In this document: in pieces, positions 53,440 through 62,370 of the stretch
How the letters are laid out: each line of letters opens with the position of its first letter
How positions within the stretch are numbered: position 1 is the first letter of the stretch
Origin: Pedobacter sp. ISL-64
GTDB lineage: Bacteria > Bacteroidota > Bacteroidia > Sphingobacteriales > Sphingobacteriaceae
Assembly (NCBI RefSeq): GCF_018613605.1
Contig: NZ_JAGGPU010000019.1
Location: forward strand, 52,256 to 116,255
Reading direction: 5' to 3'
Length of the DNA stretch: 64,000 nt
Made by a program: the position numbers and the translations under genes
The notes under the pieces: model-generated
Seen by the model: the letters and a program-made list of their open reading frames with translations, nothing else
What the model was told of the DNA's origin: nothing
Database searches by the model: none

Positions 53440-54111
53440 ATGAAAAAAATATTTACTTTTTCAATCTTCCTAATGTTTGTTTCGGCTTTTTCAGCTCATT
53501 TAAAAGCACAGGAAATCACAAAGAAAAGTGGTTATACATTATCGTTCGAGAGCAATTTTAAGGAATTAGACCCTCAATTGAAGAAACGGTTAATCAAAAC
53601 TTTTTTCGAAGTTTACCCAAAACTGGCCAAAGCGTATAATCCAGCTACCATAAAAGAAGTGAAATTTTTTGTAGATACAGCTTACAAAGGCGTGGCGGCA
53701 ACTGCTGATGGTAAAGTAACTTTCAGTTCGATCTGGATGGTGAAACATCCTGAAGATATTGATGTAGTAACCCACGAGGTGATGCACATTGTACAAGATT
53801 ATGGACGAAGCGTTGGCCCGGGCTGGTTAACAGAAGGTATTGCCGATTATGCACGCTATAAATTTGGCGTAGATAATGAAGGCGCCAAATGGTCGCTACC
53901 TGCTTTAAAGCCAGAACATAGTTATAAAAATAGCTACCGCATTACTGCAGGTTTTTTTGCCTGGATGGAGAAAAGTGTAAAACCAGGTATAATCAAAACG
54001 GTTGATGCTTCTTTAAGAGATCACACTTATACCAAAGATATCTGGACAAAATTAACGGGTAAAGATTTAGATGCGCTCTGGGCAGATTACGTTAAAAATT
54101 CGGAAGTTTAA
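53440..54111 (+). CDS. Basic secretory protein-like metallopeptidase, second copy
   Basis: 223 residues with signal peptide (MKKIFTFSIFLMFVSAFSAHLKAQ). Only the BSP domain is present: zinc motif HEVMH (112-116), GPGWLTEGIADYARYKFGVD and SYRITAGFFAWMEKSVKPG. It is a paralogue of the preceding gene. It begins the group with GH92 (35 bases downstream) and has its own operator. Confidence 0.87.
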   Translation: MKKIFTFSIFLMFVSAFSAHLKAQEITKKSGYTLSFESNFKELDPQLKKRLIKTFFEVYPKLAKAYNPATIKEVKFFVDTAYKGVAATADGKVTFSSIWMVKHPEDIDVVTHEVMHIVQDYGRSVGPGWLTEGIADYARYKFGVDNEGAKWSLPALKPEHSYKNSYRITAGFFAWMEKSVKPGIIKTVDASLRDHTYTKDIWTKLTGKDLDALWADYVKNSEV

Positions 54112-54146
54112 AATAAATACCAGCATATAAAACACAAACACAACAA

Positions 54147-56435
54147 ATGAAAAGATTATTTATCGCTTTATTGAGTGTTGCGGCATCAACCAGCTTCGCG
54201 CAAACAATAGGCAAAATTACAGATCCGGTAGATTGGATAAACCCTTTAATGGGAACGGCATCCAAGCCATCATTATCTAACGGAAACACCTATCCGGCAA
54301 TTGGTTTGCCATGGGGAATGAATATGTGGTCGCCACAAACCGGTAAAAACGGTGATGGATGGGCTTATGTTTATGAGGCCGACAAAATCCGCGGTTTTAA
54401 ACAAACACATCAGCCTTCGCCCTGGATGAACGATTACGGCGCTTTTTCTATTATGCCCGTTACCGGCAAATTAAAATTCACAGATGATGACCGCGCAAGC
54501 TGGTTCAGCCATAAAGCAGAGGTTTCTAAGCCATATTATTACAGTGTTTATTTAGCAGATGCTGATGTAACCACCGAAATTACGCCAACAGAACGCGCTG
54601 CCCAGTTCAGGTTTACCTTCCCTAAAACGGATAGTGCTTATGTGGTAGTAGATGCACAGAATAAAGGTTCTTACATTAAAATTATACCGGCAGAAAGGAA
54701 AATTATCGGTTATACCACTAAATATGCCCGTGGCCCACTGCCTAAAAATTTCAAAAATTACTTTGTAATCTATTTCAACAAAGATTTCAAATTGGCTAAA
54801 ACCTGGGATGATAAAAAACTTAACGATAAAGATTTAGAATTAACTGTAGATCATGCCGGTGCTGTTATTGGTTTCGCCACACAAAAAGGCGAGCAGGTAA
54901 TTGCAAAAGTGGCCTCTTCATTTATCAGTTTTGAGCAGGCCGATTTGAACCTAAAAAGAGAATTGGCTAACGATGGTTTCGATGCTACGAAAGCAAAAGG
55001 TAGAGCAACTTGGAACAAAACCTTAAGTAAAATTTCGGTTGAAGGGGGTACGATTGATCAAACCCGTACTTTCTATTCAGCAATGTACCGTACCTTATTC
55101 TTCCCCAATAAATTATATGAGATTGATGCACAAAACCAGATTGTACACTGGAGCCCTTACAACGGACAGGTTTTACCAGGCTATATGTTCGCTGGTACGG
55201 GTTTCTGGGACACTTTTAGGGCATTATATCCATTCTTAAACCTGGTTTATCCTTCAATCAACAAGGAAATGCAACAAGGCCTAATCAACGATTACAAAGA
55301 AGGCGGTTGGTTGCCAGAGTGGAGCAGTCCGGGTTATGCAAACATTATGGTGGGGAACAACTCTGCTTCGGTAGTTTCTGATGCTTATATTAAAGGTATG
55401 CGTGGTTACGACATTGAAACGTTATGGCAGGCTTTAAAACATGGTGCAAATAACGAGGGGCCTATGGAAGCCGTTGGTCGCGACGGTGTTAAATATTACA
55501 ATGAATTGGGTTATGTGCCTTTCGATGTGAAAAAGAATGAAAATGCCGCTAAAACATTAGAGTATTCTTACGATGACTTTACCATTTATCAATTGGGAAG
55601 AGCTTTAGGCAAACCGGCTTCGGAGATAGATACTTATAAGAAAAGAGCTATGAATTACAAAAATCTTTTCGATCCGGCTTCGGGTTTAATGCGTGGCAAA
55701 AATCAGGATGGAACTTTCCAAAGCCTATTCAGTCCATTTAAATGGGGCGGTGCATTTACCGAAGGTAACAGCTGGCATTATACCTGGTCTGTTTTTCAGG
55801 ATGTTGATGGCTTAGCCAAATTAATGGGTGGCCATAGTAAATTTGTAACCAAATTGGATTCTGTGTTCTCTATGCCTCCGGTATTTGATGAGAGTGCCTA
55901 CGGTGGTGTAATTCACGAAATCCGCGAAATGCAGATTGCAAACATGGGCCAGTACGCACATGGTAACCAACCGATCCAGCACATGATTTACCTGTATAAC
56001 TACGGTGGTGCACCTTATAAAACACAATATTGGGTAAGAGAAACCATGAACAGAATGTATAAACCTACTCCTGATGGATATTGTGGTGACGAAGATAACG
56101 GGCAAACTTCTGCCTGGTACGTTTTTTCGGCAATGGGCTTCTATCCGGTAACACCTGCGGTTGATCAGTATGTTTTGGGTGCCCCTTTGTTTAAAAAGAT
56201 AACTGTTACTTTAGAAAATGGTAAAACTGTGGTGATTAATGCAGCTGCCAATAGCGATAACAACCGTTATGTTCAGTCGTTACAGATGAACGGTAAACCA
56301 TATTCTAAAAACTGGATCAGCCACAGTGGTTTGCAAAAAGGTGCGGTGTTAAATTTCAATATGACAGCAACGCCGAATAAAACCAGAGGTTCAAATCCAG
56401 CTGATTTCCCTTATTCATTATCAACAGAAAAATAG
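54147..56435 (+). CDS. GH92 family alpha-mannosidase
   Basis: 762 residues with signal peptide (MKRLFIALLSVAASTSFAQ). GH92 blocks: WINPLMGTASKPSLSNGNTY, FAGTGFWDTFRALYPFLNLV, GGWLPEWSSPGYANIMVGNN, WHYTWSVFQDVDGLAKLMGG, YAHGNQPIQHMIYLYNY and GDEDNGQTSAWYVFSAMGFY. A distinct paralogue of the gene at 41389, probably with different linkage preference. It follows the metallopeptidase gene by 35 bases, fitting glycoprotein breakdown. Confidence 0.94.
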   Translation: MKRLFIALLSVAASTSFAQTIGKITDPVDWINPLMGTASKPSLSNGNTYPAIGLPWGMNMWSPQTGKNGDGWAYVYEADKIRGFKQTHQPSPWMNDYGAFSIMPVTGKLKFTDDDRASWFSHKAEVSKPYYYSVYLADADVTTEITPTERAAQFRFTFPKTDSAYVVVDAQNKGSYIKIIPAERKIIGYTTKYARGPLPKNFKNYFVIYFNKDFKLAKTWDDKKLNDKDLELTVDHAGAVIGFATQKGEQVIAKVASSFISFEQADLNLKRELANDGFDATKAKGRATWNKTLSKISVEGGTIDQTRTFYSAMYRTLFFPNKLYEIDAQNQIVHWSPYNGQVLPGYMFAGTGFWDTFRALYPFLNLVYPSINKEMQQGLINDYKEGGWLPEWSSPGYANIMVGNNSASVVSDAYIKGMRGYDIETLWQALKHGANNEGPMEAVGRDGVKYYNELGYVPFDVKKNENAAKTLEYSYDDFTIYQLGRALGKPASEIDTYKKRAMNYKNLFDPASGLMRGKNQDGTFQSLFSPFKWGGAFTEGNSWHYTWSVFQDVDGLAKLMGGHSKFVTKLDSVFSMPPVFDESAYGGVIHEIREMQIANMGQYAHGNQPIQHMIYLYNYGGAPYKTQYWVRETMNRMYKPTPDGYCGDEDNGQTSAWYVFSAMGFYPVTPAVDQYVLGAPLFKKITVTLENGKTVVINAAANSDNNRYVQSLQMNGKPYSKNWISHSGLQKGAVLNFNMTATPNKTRGSNPADFPYSLSTEK

Positions 56436-56446
56436 AAAAAACAATA

Positions 56447-56546
56447 GAGACTGTATCATAAATATAGAATTGTCATCCCGTCCAAAGGACTCCTACGGAG
56501 AGCCTGTCGAAGGACGGATTAAGTTTACGCTTTATGATACAGTCTC
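56447..56546. mobile_element. MITE-like element with 16-bp perfect ends
   Basis: GAGACTGTATCATAAA (56447-56462) and TTTATGATACAGTCTC (56531-56546) are exact inverted repeats bounding 100 bp; ATA flanks both sides (56444-56446, 56547-56549), a possible 3-bp target duplication. GTCATCCCG and CGAAGGACGG inside form a smaller hairpin. No transposase is encoded. Confidence 0.65.
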
Positions 56547-56601
56547 ATATTTTAGGAAAAATCTTTAGTCCTAATTGGGCTAAAACTAACAAACCAAGTA
56601 T

Positions 56602-58005
56602 ATGAACATTTCAAAGACGGGTTTTACAGCCATTTTCTGGCTTTGCGGAACCCTGTTGGCATTTGGCCAGCGTATTGATCTCAAAGATCTTTCAGCCTTT
56701 AAAAATCCTTCAAATTCATGGTCGCTCGCCCAAAATGTGGTGGCCGACCTAAACACCGAAAATGTTTTAAAAACAACCAAAGGTGAAGGGATATTGATTA
56801 ATCAATCTACAGCAAAAAAAGCGGGTTCTGACTTATATACCGTAAACGAATACGGTGATGTAACAGTAGAATTAGATTATTTAACTGCAAAAGGGACAAA
56901 TTCTGGTATTTATCTTCAAGGTAATTACGAAATTCAGATTGATGACGCATGGGGACTGAAAAACCCAAGTTCATCAAACAATGGTGGTATTTACCAACGT
57001 TGGGATGATAGCAAACCTGAAGCCGAAAAAGGGTTTGGAGGTGTTGCTCCCCGTCAAAATGCAAGTAAAGCGCCAGGTTTATGGCAGCACATTAAAATTA
57101 TCTTCCAGGCACCAAAATTTGATGCATCAGGAAAGAAAACGCAAAATGCTAAAATTATCAGTACAGAACTAAACGGTGTACTGATTCACGAAAATGTTGA
57201 GCTATTTGGTGCAACGAGAGGAGCAGCAGGAGCCGAAAAAGCAAAAGGACCTTTACGTTTACAGGGCGATCACGGTTCGGTAGCGTTTAGAAATATCCAG
57301 ATTAACGAACTATCAGAAATTCCAAAACCAAACCAAAACGGTGGGGCAGATCCAATTTACATTGAAGCAACAAGCAACAACATGATCAGAAGTTTTGTTG
57401 ATGTTGCGCCAAGAGTACGTTCGGTACATGCTATTTCGGTAGGCGGACCAGAAAAAGTTGCTTATAGCTACGATTTAGATAATGGTACATTATTACAAGG
57501 ATGGCATGGCGATTTTATCGATGCTACACCAATGTGGGATGGCCGTGGAAATGGTACCTCGCGTGCTTTGGGCAGTGTTACCCGTTTTACTAAAAAGCCA
57601 ATTTTAGCCATTGCAAAATTAGCGAACGATCAGGATAAGTGGATTGCTGATACTACTGGTACTGGTTTCAGAACCAAAGGTTATATAATGGATAAACAAG
57701 ACCGTCCGGAGTTTAAGTACATCATTAATGGAACAAATGTTACCGATGCCATTAAAGTGATGGAGAATGGACAAGGTTTAACAAGAGAGATTGCCGTTGA
57801 TAAAGCATCAAAAGATCTATATTTTCTATTGGCAACCGCTTCTAATATCGAAGAAGTAGCCAAAGGTTTATACCTGTTTGATGATAAATCTTACTATATC
57901 CAACTTGCTGAAGGATCTGCTAAACCAGTAATCAGAGAAGTTGATGGCAAGAAAGAAGTTATCGTAGCTATTGGAACTAAGTTAAATTATACCATTTTGT
58001 TTTAA
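56602..58005 (+). CDS. DUF1080 (3-keto-disaccharide hydrolase-type) protein with extra C-terminal domain
   Basis: 467 residues with signal peptide (ending FGQ). Residues about 45-235 form the LamG/jelly-roll DUF1080 fold (FGDVTVELDYL-like EYGDVTVELDYLTAKGTNSG, YLQGNYEIQIDD, GLWQHIKIIFQAPKF, GPLRLQGDHGSVAFRNI). A C-terminal half of about 210 residues (from VDVAPRVRSVHAISVGGPEK) is of unknown type. Family members cleave 3-keto-glycosides after an oxidoreductase has oxidised C3. The next gene encodes a dehydrogenase-like/cytochrome protein 5 bases downstream, fitting such a pathway. Confidence 0.82.
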   Translation: MNISKTGFTAIFWLCGTLLAFGQRIDLKDLSAFKNPSNSWSLAQNVVADLNTENVLKTTKGEGILINQSTAKKAGSDLYTVNEYGDVTVELDYLTAKGTNSGIYLQGNYEIQIDDAWGLKNPSSSNNGGIYQRWDDSKPEAEKGFGGVAPRQNASKAPGLWQHIKIIFQAPKFDASGKKTQNAKIISTELNGVLIHENVELFGATRGAAGAEKAKGPLRLQGDHGSVAFRNIQINELSEIPKPNQNGGADPIYIEATSNNMIRSFVDVAPRVRSVHAISVGGPEKVAYSYDLDNGTLLQGWHGDFIDATPMWDGRGNGTSRALGSVTRFTKKPILAIAKLANDQDKWIADTTGTGFRTKGYIMDKQDRPEFKYIINGTNVTDAIKVMENGQGLTREIAVDKASKDLYFLLATASNIEEVAKGLYLFDDKSYYIQLAEGSAKPVIREVDGKKEVIVAIGTKLNYTILF

Positions 58006-58010
58006 TTGGA

Positions 58011-59978
58011 ATGACAATGAGAAATACATTTAAAAAATTAGCAATACTGGCATTAAGTTTTAGCTTTACTACAGTTTTTGCGCAAGAAACACCGAAAGAA
58101 GAAGATTTTTTCAGAATAAATAAAGTACGCGTACCCGAAGGCCCTATTTTAGAAGTTGGTGGTCTGATTACTTTGCCAAATGGCGATTTAGGCATTTCTA
58201 CCCGTAGAGGAGAAGTGTACATTGTAGAAAACCCTACAAGTGCCAAGCCTTACTGGCGCAGGTTTGCTTATGGTTTGCACGAAATTTTGGGCATCGCCTA
58301 TAAAAATGGTGCATTATATGTAGCACAGCGCGGCGAGTTGACCAAACTGGTTGATAAAGATCAGGATGGCAAAGCCGATGTTTACGAAACCATTTATGCA
58401 TGGCCGTTAAGCGGACATTATCACGAATATAGTTTTGGGCCGAAGTTAATGCCCGATGGTACTTTTATGGTTACCGGAAACGTGGCCTTTGGCGATGAAG
58501 AATGGTGGAGAGCAGAAAGCCGTGTGCCGATGCGTGGTTGGGCCATGAACATTACTGAAGATGGTAAAATGAGTCCTTATGCTGCGGGTTTTCGCTCGCC
58601 AGCGGGGATTGGCACTATTGATGGCCAGTTTTATTATACTGAAAATCAGGGCGACTGGGTAGGTTCAGGTGGTTTATGGAAAGTAAATAAAGGTGATTTT
58701 ATGGGGCATCCGGCCAGTTTAAGATGGACCAATTTACCAAACTCTCCGGTTAAACTGCAGTCAGATTTCTTTTACTCGCAAATAGACGAGCGTAGAACCA
58801 AAAACGAACAAGGAAGATACATTAAACCAGAAAATAGGGTAAATGAAACATTCAAAACCTTATTCGAGATGAAGAAAGTATTCCCTGAATTACGTTTGCC
58901 ATCGGTTTGGTTGCCATATGGTATTTTGGGAATCTCTTCTGCAGAACCTGTTAAAATTCCTACAAATACATTCGGCCCGTTTGCTGGTCAGATTTTAGTC
59001 GGCGATCAGGGAATGAGTATCATTTCGAGGATTTTTATGGAAACGGTTAAAGGTGAGGAACAAGGCGCCGCCTTCCTTTTCCGTAAAGGTTTCCGTTCAG
59101 GCGTATTGAGATTAGAGTGGGGTACTGACGGTTCGTTATTTGTTGGTGAAACCAACCGCGGTTGGGGATCGGCAGGTGATGCTAACGAAGGTTTAGAAAG
59201 ACTGATATACAATAATAAAACCCCTTTCGAAATGAAAGCGGTTAGGGCAATGCCTGATGGTTTTGAAGTGGAGTTTACCATGCCTGTAGATCGTAAATCG
59301 GCTGAAGATTTAGCTTCATATGATGCAGAAAGCTTTATTTACAAATATCATCCTGTATATGGTTCACCTCCTGTAAACACCGAGAAACTAAAAATATCAG
59401 GGGTTAAAGTTTCAGCAGATGGTTTAAAAGCCAGAATTATTGTACAAAACCTTCGTCAATATTATATCCATACCTTAACATTAGATGGTTTAAGATCTCA
59501 AGATGGTTTTTATTCTTTAGTTCATCCGGTAGCTTATTATACCTTGAACCAGATTCCCGATGGAAATAAACTTTCTACCAGTGAAGTAAGTACTAAAAAC
59601 TCGGCGGCACCGGTAAATGCTCCTGCTAAGAAAACAACCGCTCCAAAGGCAACAACCGGGAAAGCGCCTGAAGCAAAAGGAGCGGCTACTCCGGTGAAGC
59701 CTACAACTACGACTAAAGCACCTACCTTTAAAGAAGTTGAGGGTTTATTAACAAAAAATACTTGTCTGGCCTGCCACAATCAAACCAAAAGACAGATTGG
59801 CCCGCCATTCGTAGAAATTGCAAAACGTAAGTATTCAGCAGAGAAAATATTTCAGTTGATCCACAACCCACAGCCACAAAATTGGCCGGGTTACTCAACA
59901 GAAATGCCTCCAATGCCACAAGTAACCAAAGCAGAAGCTTTAAAAATTGCAGGCTGGATAAATTCTTTAAATAAATAA
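58011..59978 (+). CDS. Soluble dehydrogenase-like beta-propeller with C-terminal cytochrome c
   Basis: 655 residues; signal peptide (MTMRNTFKKLAILALSFSFT...VFAQ). Residues about 30-400 look like a six-bladed propeller of the PQQ/sugar-dehydrogenase type (GPILEVGGLITLPNGDLGIS, GIAYKNGALYVAQRGELTKL, DGQFYYTENQGDWVGSGGLW). A Pro/Ala/Thr/Lys linker (about 525-572) leads to a mono-haem domain with CLACH (C585, C588, H589) and the methionine ligand in EMPPMPQV. The linker-cytochrome tail would pass electrons to the periplasmic chain. It is nearly joined to the DUF1080 gene, so the two are probably co-transcribed. The exact dehydrogenase activity is inferred. Confidence 0.8.
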   Translation: MTMRNTFKKLAILALSFSFTTVFAQETPKEEDFFRINKVRVPEGPILEVGGLITLPNGDLGISTRRGEVYIVENPTSAKPYWRRFAYGLHEILGIAYKNGALYVAQRGELTKLVDKDQDGKADVYETIYAWPLSGHYHEYSFGPKLMPDGTFMVTGNVAFGDEEWWRAESRVPMRGWAMNITEDGKMSPYAAGFRSPAGIGTIDGQFYYTENQGDWVGSGGLWKVNKGDFMGHPASLRWTNLPNSPVKLQSDFFYSQIDERRTKNEQGRYIKPENRVNETFKTLFEMKKVFPELRLPSVWLPYGILGISSAEPVKIPTNTFGPFAGQILVGDQGMSIISRIFMETVKGEEQGAAFLFRKGFRSGVLRLEWGTDGSLFVGETNRGWGSAGDANEGLERLIYNNKTPFEMKAVRAMPDGFEVEFTMPVDRKSAEDLASYDAESFIYKYHPVYGSPPVNTEKLKISGVKVSADGLKARIIVQNLRQYYIHTLTLDGLRSQDGFYSLVHPVAYYTLNQIPDGNKLSTSEVSTKNSAAPVNAPAKKTTAPKATTGKAPEAKGAATPVKPTTTTKAPTFKEVEGLLTKNTCLACHNQTKRQIGPPFVEIAKRKYSAEKIFQLIHNPQPQNWPGYSTEMPPMPQVTKAEALKIAGWINSLNK

Positions 59979-59996
59979 GTGAGTTTAATTGTTAGG

Positions 59997-60029
59997 AAAC
60001 GGTTGGTAGAAATACCAGCCGTTTTTTTG
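59997..60029 (+). terminator. Terminator at the end of the carbohydrate region
   Basis: AAACGGTTGGTA pairs with TACCAGCCGTTT (one G-T pair) around GAAA, followed by TTTT. Confidence 0.85.
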
Positions 60030-60033
60030 TTAT

Positions 60034-60121
60034 AAAAGAAATGGGGATTCCACTATTGCAGAATCCCCATCATCTAAATTAACGCTCTCATATACATAAA
60101 CGCTATAAAAACGATTTATTG
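60034..60121 (+). repeat. 88-bp repeat R1
   Basis: Begins AAAAGAAATGGGGATTCC, contains the perfect hairpin ATGGGGATTC/GAATCCCCAT and ends AAAACGATTTATTG. Identical over 88 bases to 60387-60474 and about 85% alike to 62371-62460. Confidence 0.9.
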
Positions 60122-60259
60122 TATTGTGCGTAAAATTTTTCCGCCTTGATTTGTGTGAGGTAGTTGAGTCGTTGTGAGTCATCGTCATTTGGATCCGATA
60201 GCTATCGGATGAAGCACAGTCCCGAACCTTCGGGAGAGAAATCTATTATCAGAAAATTC

Positions 60260-60356
60260 CGTCATTGCGAGGTACGAAGCAATCTTAATGTTTTGGCTAT
60301 AACAGCGGTCGTTGTAAGATTGCTTCGACGGCTGAAGAAGCCTGCTCGCAATGACG
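60260..60356. repeat. Inverted-repeat element (GTCATTGCGAGG type)
   Basis: CGTCATTGCGAG...GAAGCAATCTT at the left pairs with AAGATTGCTTC...CTCGCAATGACG at the right (97 bp). It lies exactly between repeats R1 and R2. An extra palindrome ATCCGATAGCTATCGGAT is at 60193-60210. The spacer 59979-60535 has no gene. Confidence 0.75.
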
Positions 60357-60386
60357 ATCTGCTTATTGGGACGTTAAAATACCTAA

Positions 60387-60474
60387 AAAAGAAATGGGGA
60401 TTCCACTATTGCAGAATCCCCATCATCTAAATTAACGCTCTCATATACATAAACGCTATAAAAACGATTTATTG
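60387..60474 (+). repeat. 88-bp repeat R2
   Basis: Exact copy of R1, in the same orientation, 26 bases before the -33 box of rpiA. Sequence after it (TAGTAAATTTTTTTTCG) is also similar to that after R1. Confidence 0.9.
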
Positions 60475-60499
60475 CATCAGTAGTAAATTTTTTTTCGTT

Positions 60500-60531
60500 T
60501 TTGCGATGTTTATCATTTAAACCTATTTTTA
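60500..60531 (+). promoter_or_regulatory. Promoter of rpiA
   Basis: TTTG at 60500-60503, 20-base spacer, TATTTTTA at 60524-60531, 4 bases before the ATG at 60536. Confidence 0.5.
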
Positions 60532-60535
60532 CTTT

Positions 60536-61225
60536 ATGGCTACTATAGATAAAACGCAACAAGATGCAGAAAAACTAGCGGCTGCCCTGGCTGCAGTAAA
60601 ATTTGTTAAAGATGGTGATGTAGTAGGTTTAGGTACGGGATCTACCACGACTTTTGCCATTAAAGAATTAGGTAAACGTGTAAAAGATGGGCTAAAGATA
60701 AAAGCTGCTGCAAGTTCCATCCGAACAGAAGAACTCGCGAAATCTTTGGGCATCGAAATTCTTGATCTCGGGCATTTAAGCGAAATTGATATCAGCATCG
60801 ATGGAGCCGACGAATTTGCAGAATCACTCGATCTGATTAAAGGCGGAGGCGGGGCGCTGTTTAGAGAGAAGATAATTGCTTCACTGAGTAAAAATGCCAT
60901 CATCATTACCGATGCTTCGAAAAAAGTTAAAAAACTGGGCGTATTTACTGTTCCTGTTGAGGTAATTCCATTGGCCTATCAATACGTGTCCGATCAGATT
61001 AATGAGCTTGGTGGAAAGGGTATATTGAGGTCTGTAGCTAACAAAACATTTATTACCGACAATGGTAACCTGATTATCGACGCCGATTTCGGCCTTATTG
61101 ATGATCCTGCAAAATTATCTGCTAACCTGAACCAGATTAACGGATTATTGGCTCATGGATTATTCATTAACATCACTTCAAAAGTAATTATGAGCGAAGG
61201 AACGGATATAATCATTTTCGAATGA
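60536..61225 (+). CDS. rpiA: Ribose-5-phosphate isomerase A
   Basis: 229 residues. Substrate-binding and catalytic blocks: VVGLGTGSTTTFAIKELG, IDISIDGADEFAESLDLIKG (with the catalytic Asp and Lys), GGGGALFREKIIA, VPVEVIPLAYQYV and GLLAHGLFINIT. It interconverts ribose 5-phosphate and ribulose 5-phosphate in the pentose phosphate pathway. Single gene with a promoter directly before the ATG. Confidence 0.96.
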   Translation: MATIDKTQQDAEKLAAALAAVKFVKDGDVVGLGTGSTTTFAIKELGKRVKDGLKIKAAASSIRTEELAKSLGIEILDLGHLSEIDISIDGADEFAESLDLIKGGGGALFREKIIASLSKNAIIITDASKKVKKLGVFTVPVEVIPLAYQYVSDQINELGGKGILRSVANKTFITDNGNLIIDADFGLIDDPAKLSANLNQINGLLAHGLFINITSKVIMSEGTDIIIFE

Positions 61226-61587
61226 TAGTTGGTTCATTTGTTCATTAGCCATTAGTTTCATTTGTGCCCCTTATTTCGTTATTGTTAAGCGGAATGACGA
61301 CAAAATCTTAATGATTGAGATTATTTCTCTTAATTATATTAACTTCTTCATGGTGATCCAAATTTTTAACATTAAGGAGTTAAGAAAATTAAGTTTTAAT
61401 TCCGTCTTCTTTGGTGTTTACGCAGCAAAACTGACATTTTCACCGATAAATCCTCCCTCCCTCAAAATTTCATAATTTTTTTACCGACAGTTTTATTTCA
61501 CTCACCGATAAAACATCACAACTGAGGGAAAAGCCATTCCCCGGCATTGGTATTCGTGATACATTTGAATCATAAAAACAAACAGTC
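61226..61587. other. Spacer rpiA to DUF5668-like gene
   Basis: 362 bases with no gene. An exact -7 match, TACATTTG, lies at 61560-61567, 20 bases before the next start codon. No repeat element found. Confidence 0.4.
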
Positions 61588-61977
61588 ATGGAAAATTTAA
61601 TCAAAAAAAATCACGCAGATAAACAATTTGGTTTAGGTGTTTTAATCATCGCAATCGGTTCGGTGTTCTTGTTAAGAAATTCTGGTATAGATGTTCCATA
61701 CTGGATATTGAAATGGCACACCATCATGTTAGGCGTAGGTTTGTGGATGGGTTACCGCAAAAACTTCCAGGGCAGCAGCTGGTTAGCCTTAACTATAATA
61801 GGTGGTTTATTTACCCTTAGAGCGATAACTATTTTTGATTTCGACCTGTCAAGAATCAGTACAGCTTTAATATTAATCGGATTAGGATTGTATGTAATTC
61901 TAAAACCTAAAAAAGTGCAAAACTTCGATCAGTATTTTGAAAAGAAACCTGTTGATTTTACTGATAAAGAAAGCTAA
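61588..61977 (+). CDS. DUF5668/LiaF-like membrane protein
   Basis: 129 residues with four likely membrane spans: about 13-31 (FGLGVLIIAIGSVFLL), 40-56 (LKWHTIMLGVGLWMGY), 67-82 (WLALTIIGGLFTLRAI) and 92-107 (ISTALILIGLGLYVIL). This is the short LiaI/LiaF-type membrane domain; related proteins sense or report envelope stress. Function is not assigned here. Confidence 0.75.
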   Translation: MENLIKKNHADKQFGLGVLIIAIGSVFLLRNSGIDVPYWILKWHTIMLGVGLWMGYRKNFQGSSWLALTIIGGLFTLRAITIFDFDLSRISTALILIGLGLYVILKPKKVQNFDQYFEKKPVDFTDKES

Positions 61978-62002
61978 AATTCTTAACTCCATCATATATC
62001 TT

Positions 62003-62038
62003 AAAAAGGGACATTTTTTAACAATGCCCCTTTTTTTT
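62003..62038 (+). terminator. Terminator after the DUF5668-like gene
   Basis: AAAAAGGG-CAT and ATG-CCCTTTTT pair with one bulge on each side around TTTTTTAACA, followed by TTTTTT. Confidence 0.7.
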
Positions 62039-62089
62039 ATTTGAAACAACGTGCCTAAAAATGCGTGATAGATTATTTAGCTACTTAAC

Positions 62090-62285
62090 CATCATTTCGA
62101 CTGAAGTGAAGCGGAACGGAGAAATCTGTTTAAGAGATCCTTCGACTACGCTACAATTGATAGACCCCAATAGAAGGGGCGTCATCTCGACTGTAGCGCA
62201 GTCCCGAACTTTCGGGAGAGAGATCTTTGTACCAAGTTATTGAGATCAAATTTAAAAGATTTCTCCACTGCGGTCGAAATGACGA
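62090..62285. repeat. Composite inverted-repeat element (GTCATTTCGA type)
   Basis: ATCATTTCGACTG at the left and CGGTCGAAATGACGAT at the right enclose a second GTCATCTCGACTG start and a TCCCGAA...TTCGGGA hairpin, so it looks like two elements joined. No gene is present in 61978-62500. Confidence 0.6.
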
Positions 62286-62370
62286 TATTTCAAGATTATT
62301 CACCTGCTTTATCCATCTATCATTTATATTGACTTTATACAATAAATTATCCCTCAGAATGACAAACAAA

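Noticed and set aside
60104..60121. TAAAAACGATTTA in repeat R1 (also in R2) as a LacI operator
   Set aside because: One base longer in the left half than the operator sites, absent from R3 and not associated with the carbohydrate genes; similarity is probably chance.
60164..60430. Plus-strand frame of about 88 codons
   Set aside because: It is made of the GTCATTGCGAGG element and part of repeat R2; codon pattern is not gene-like.
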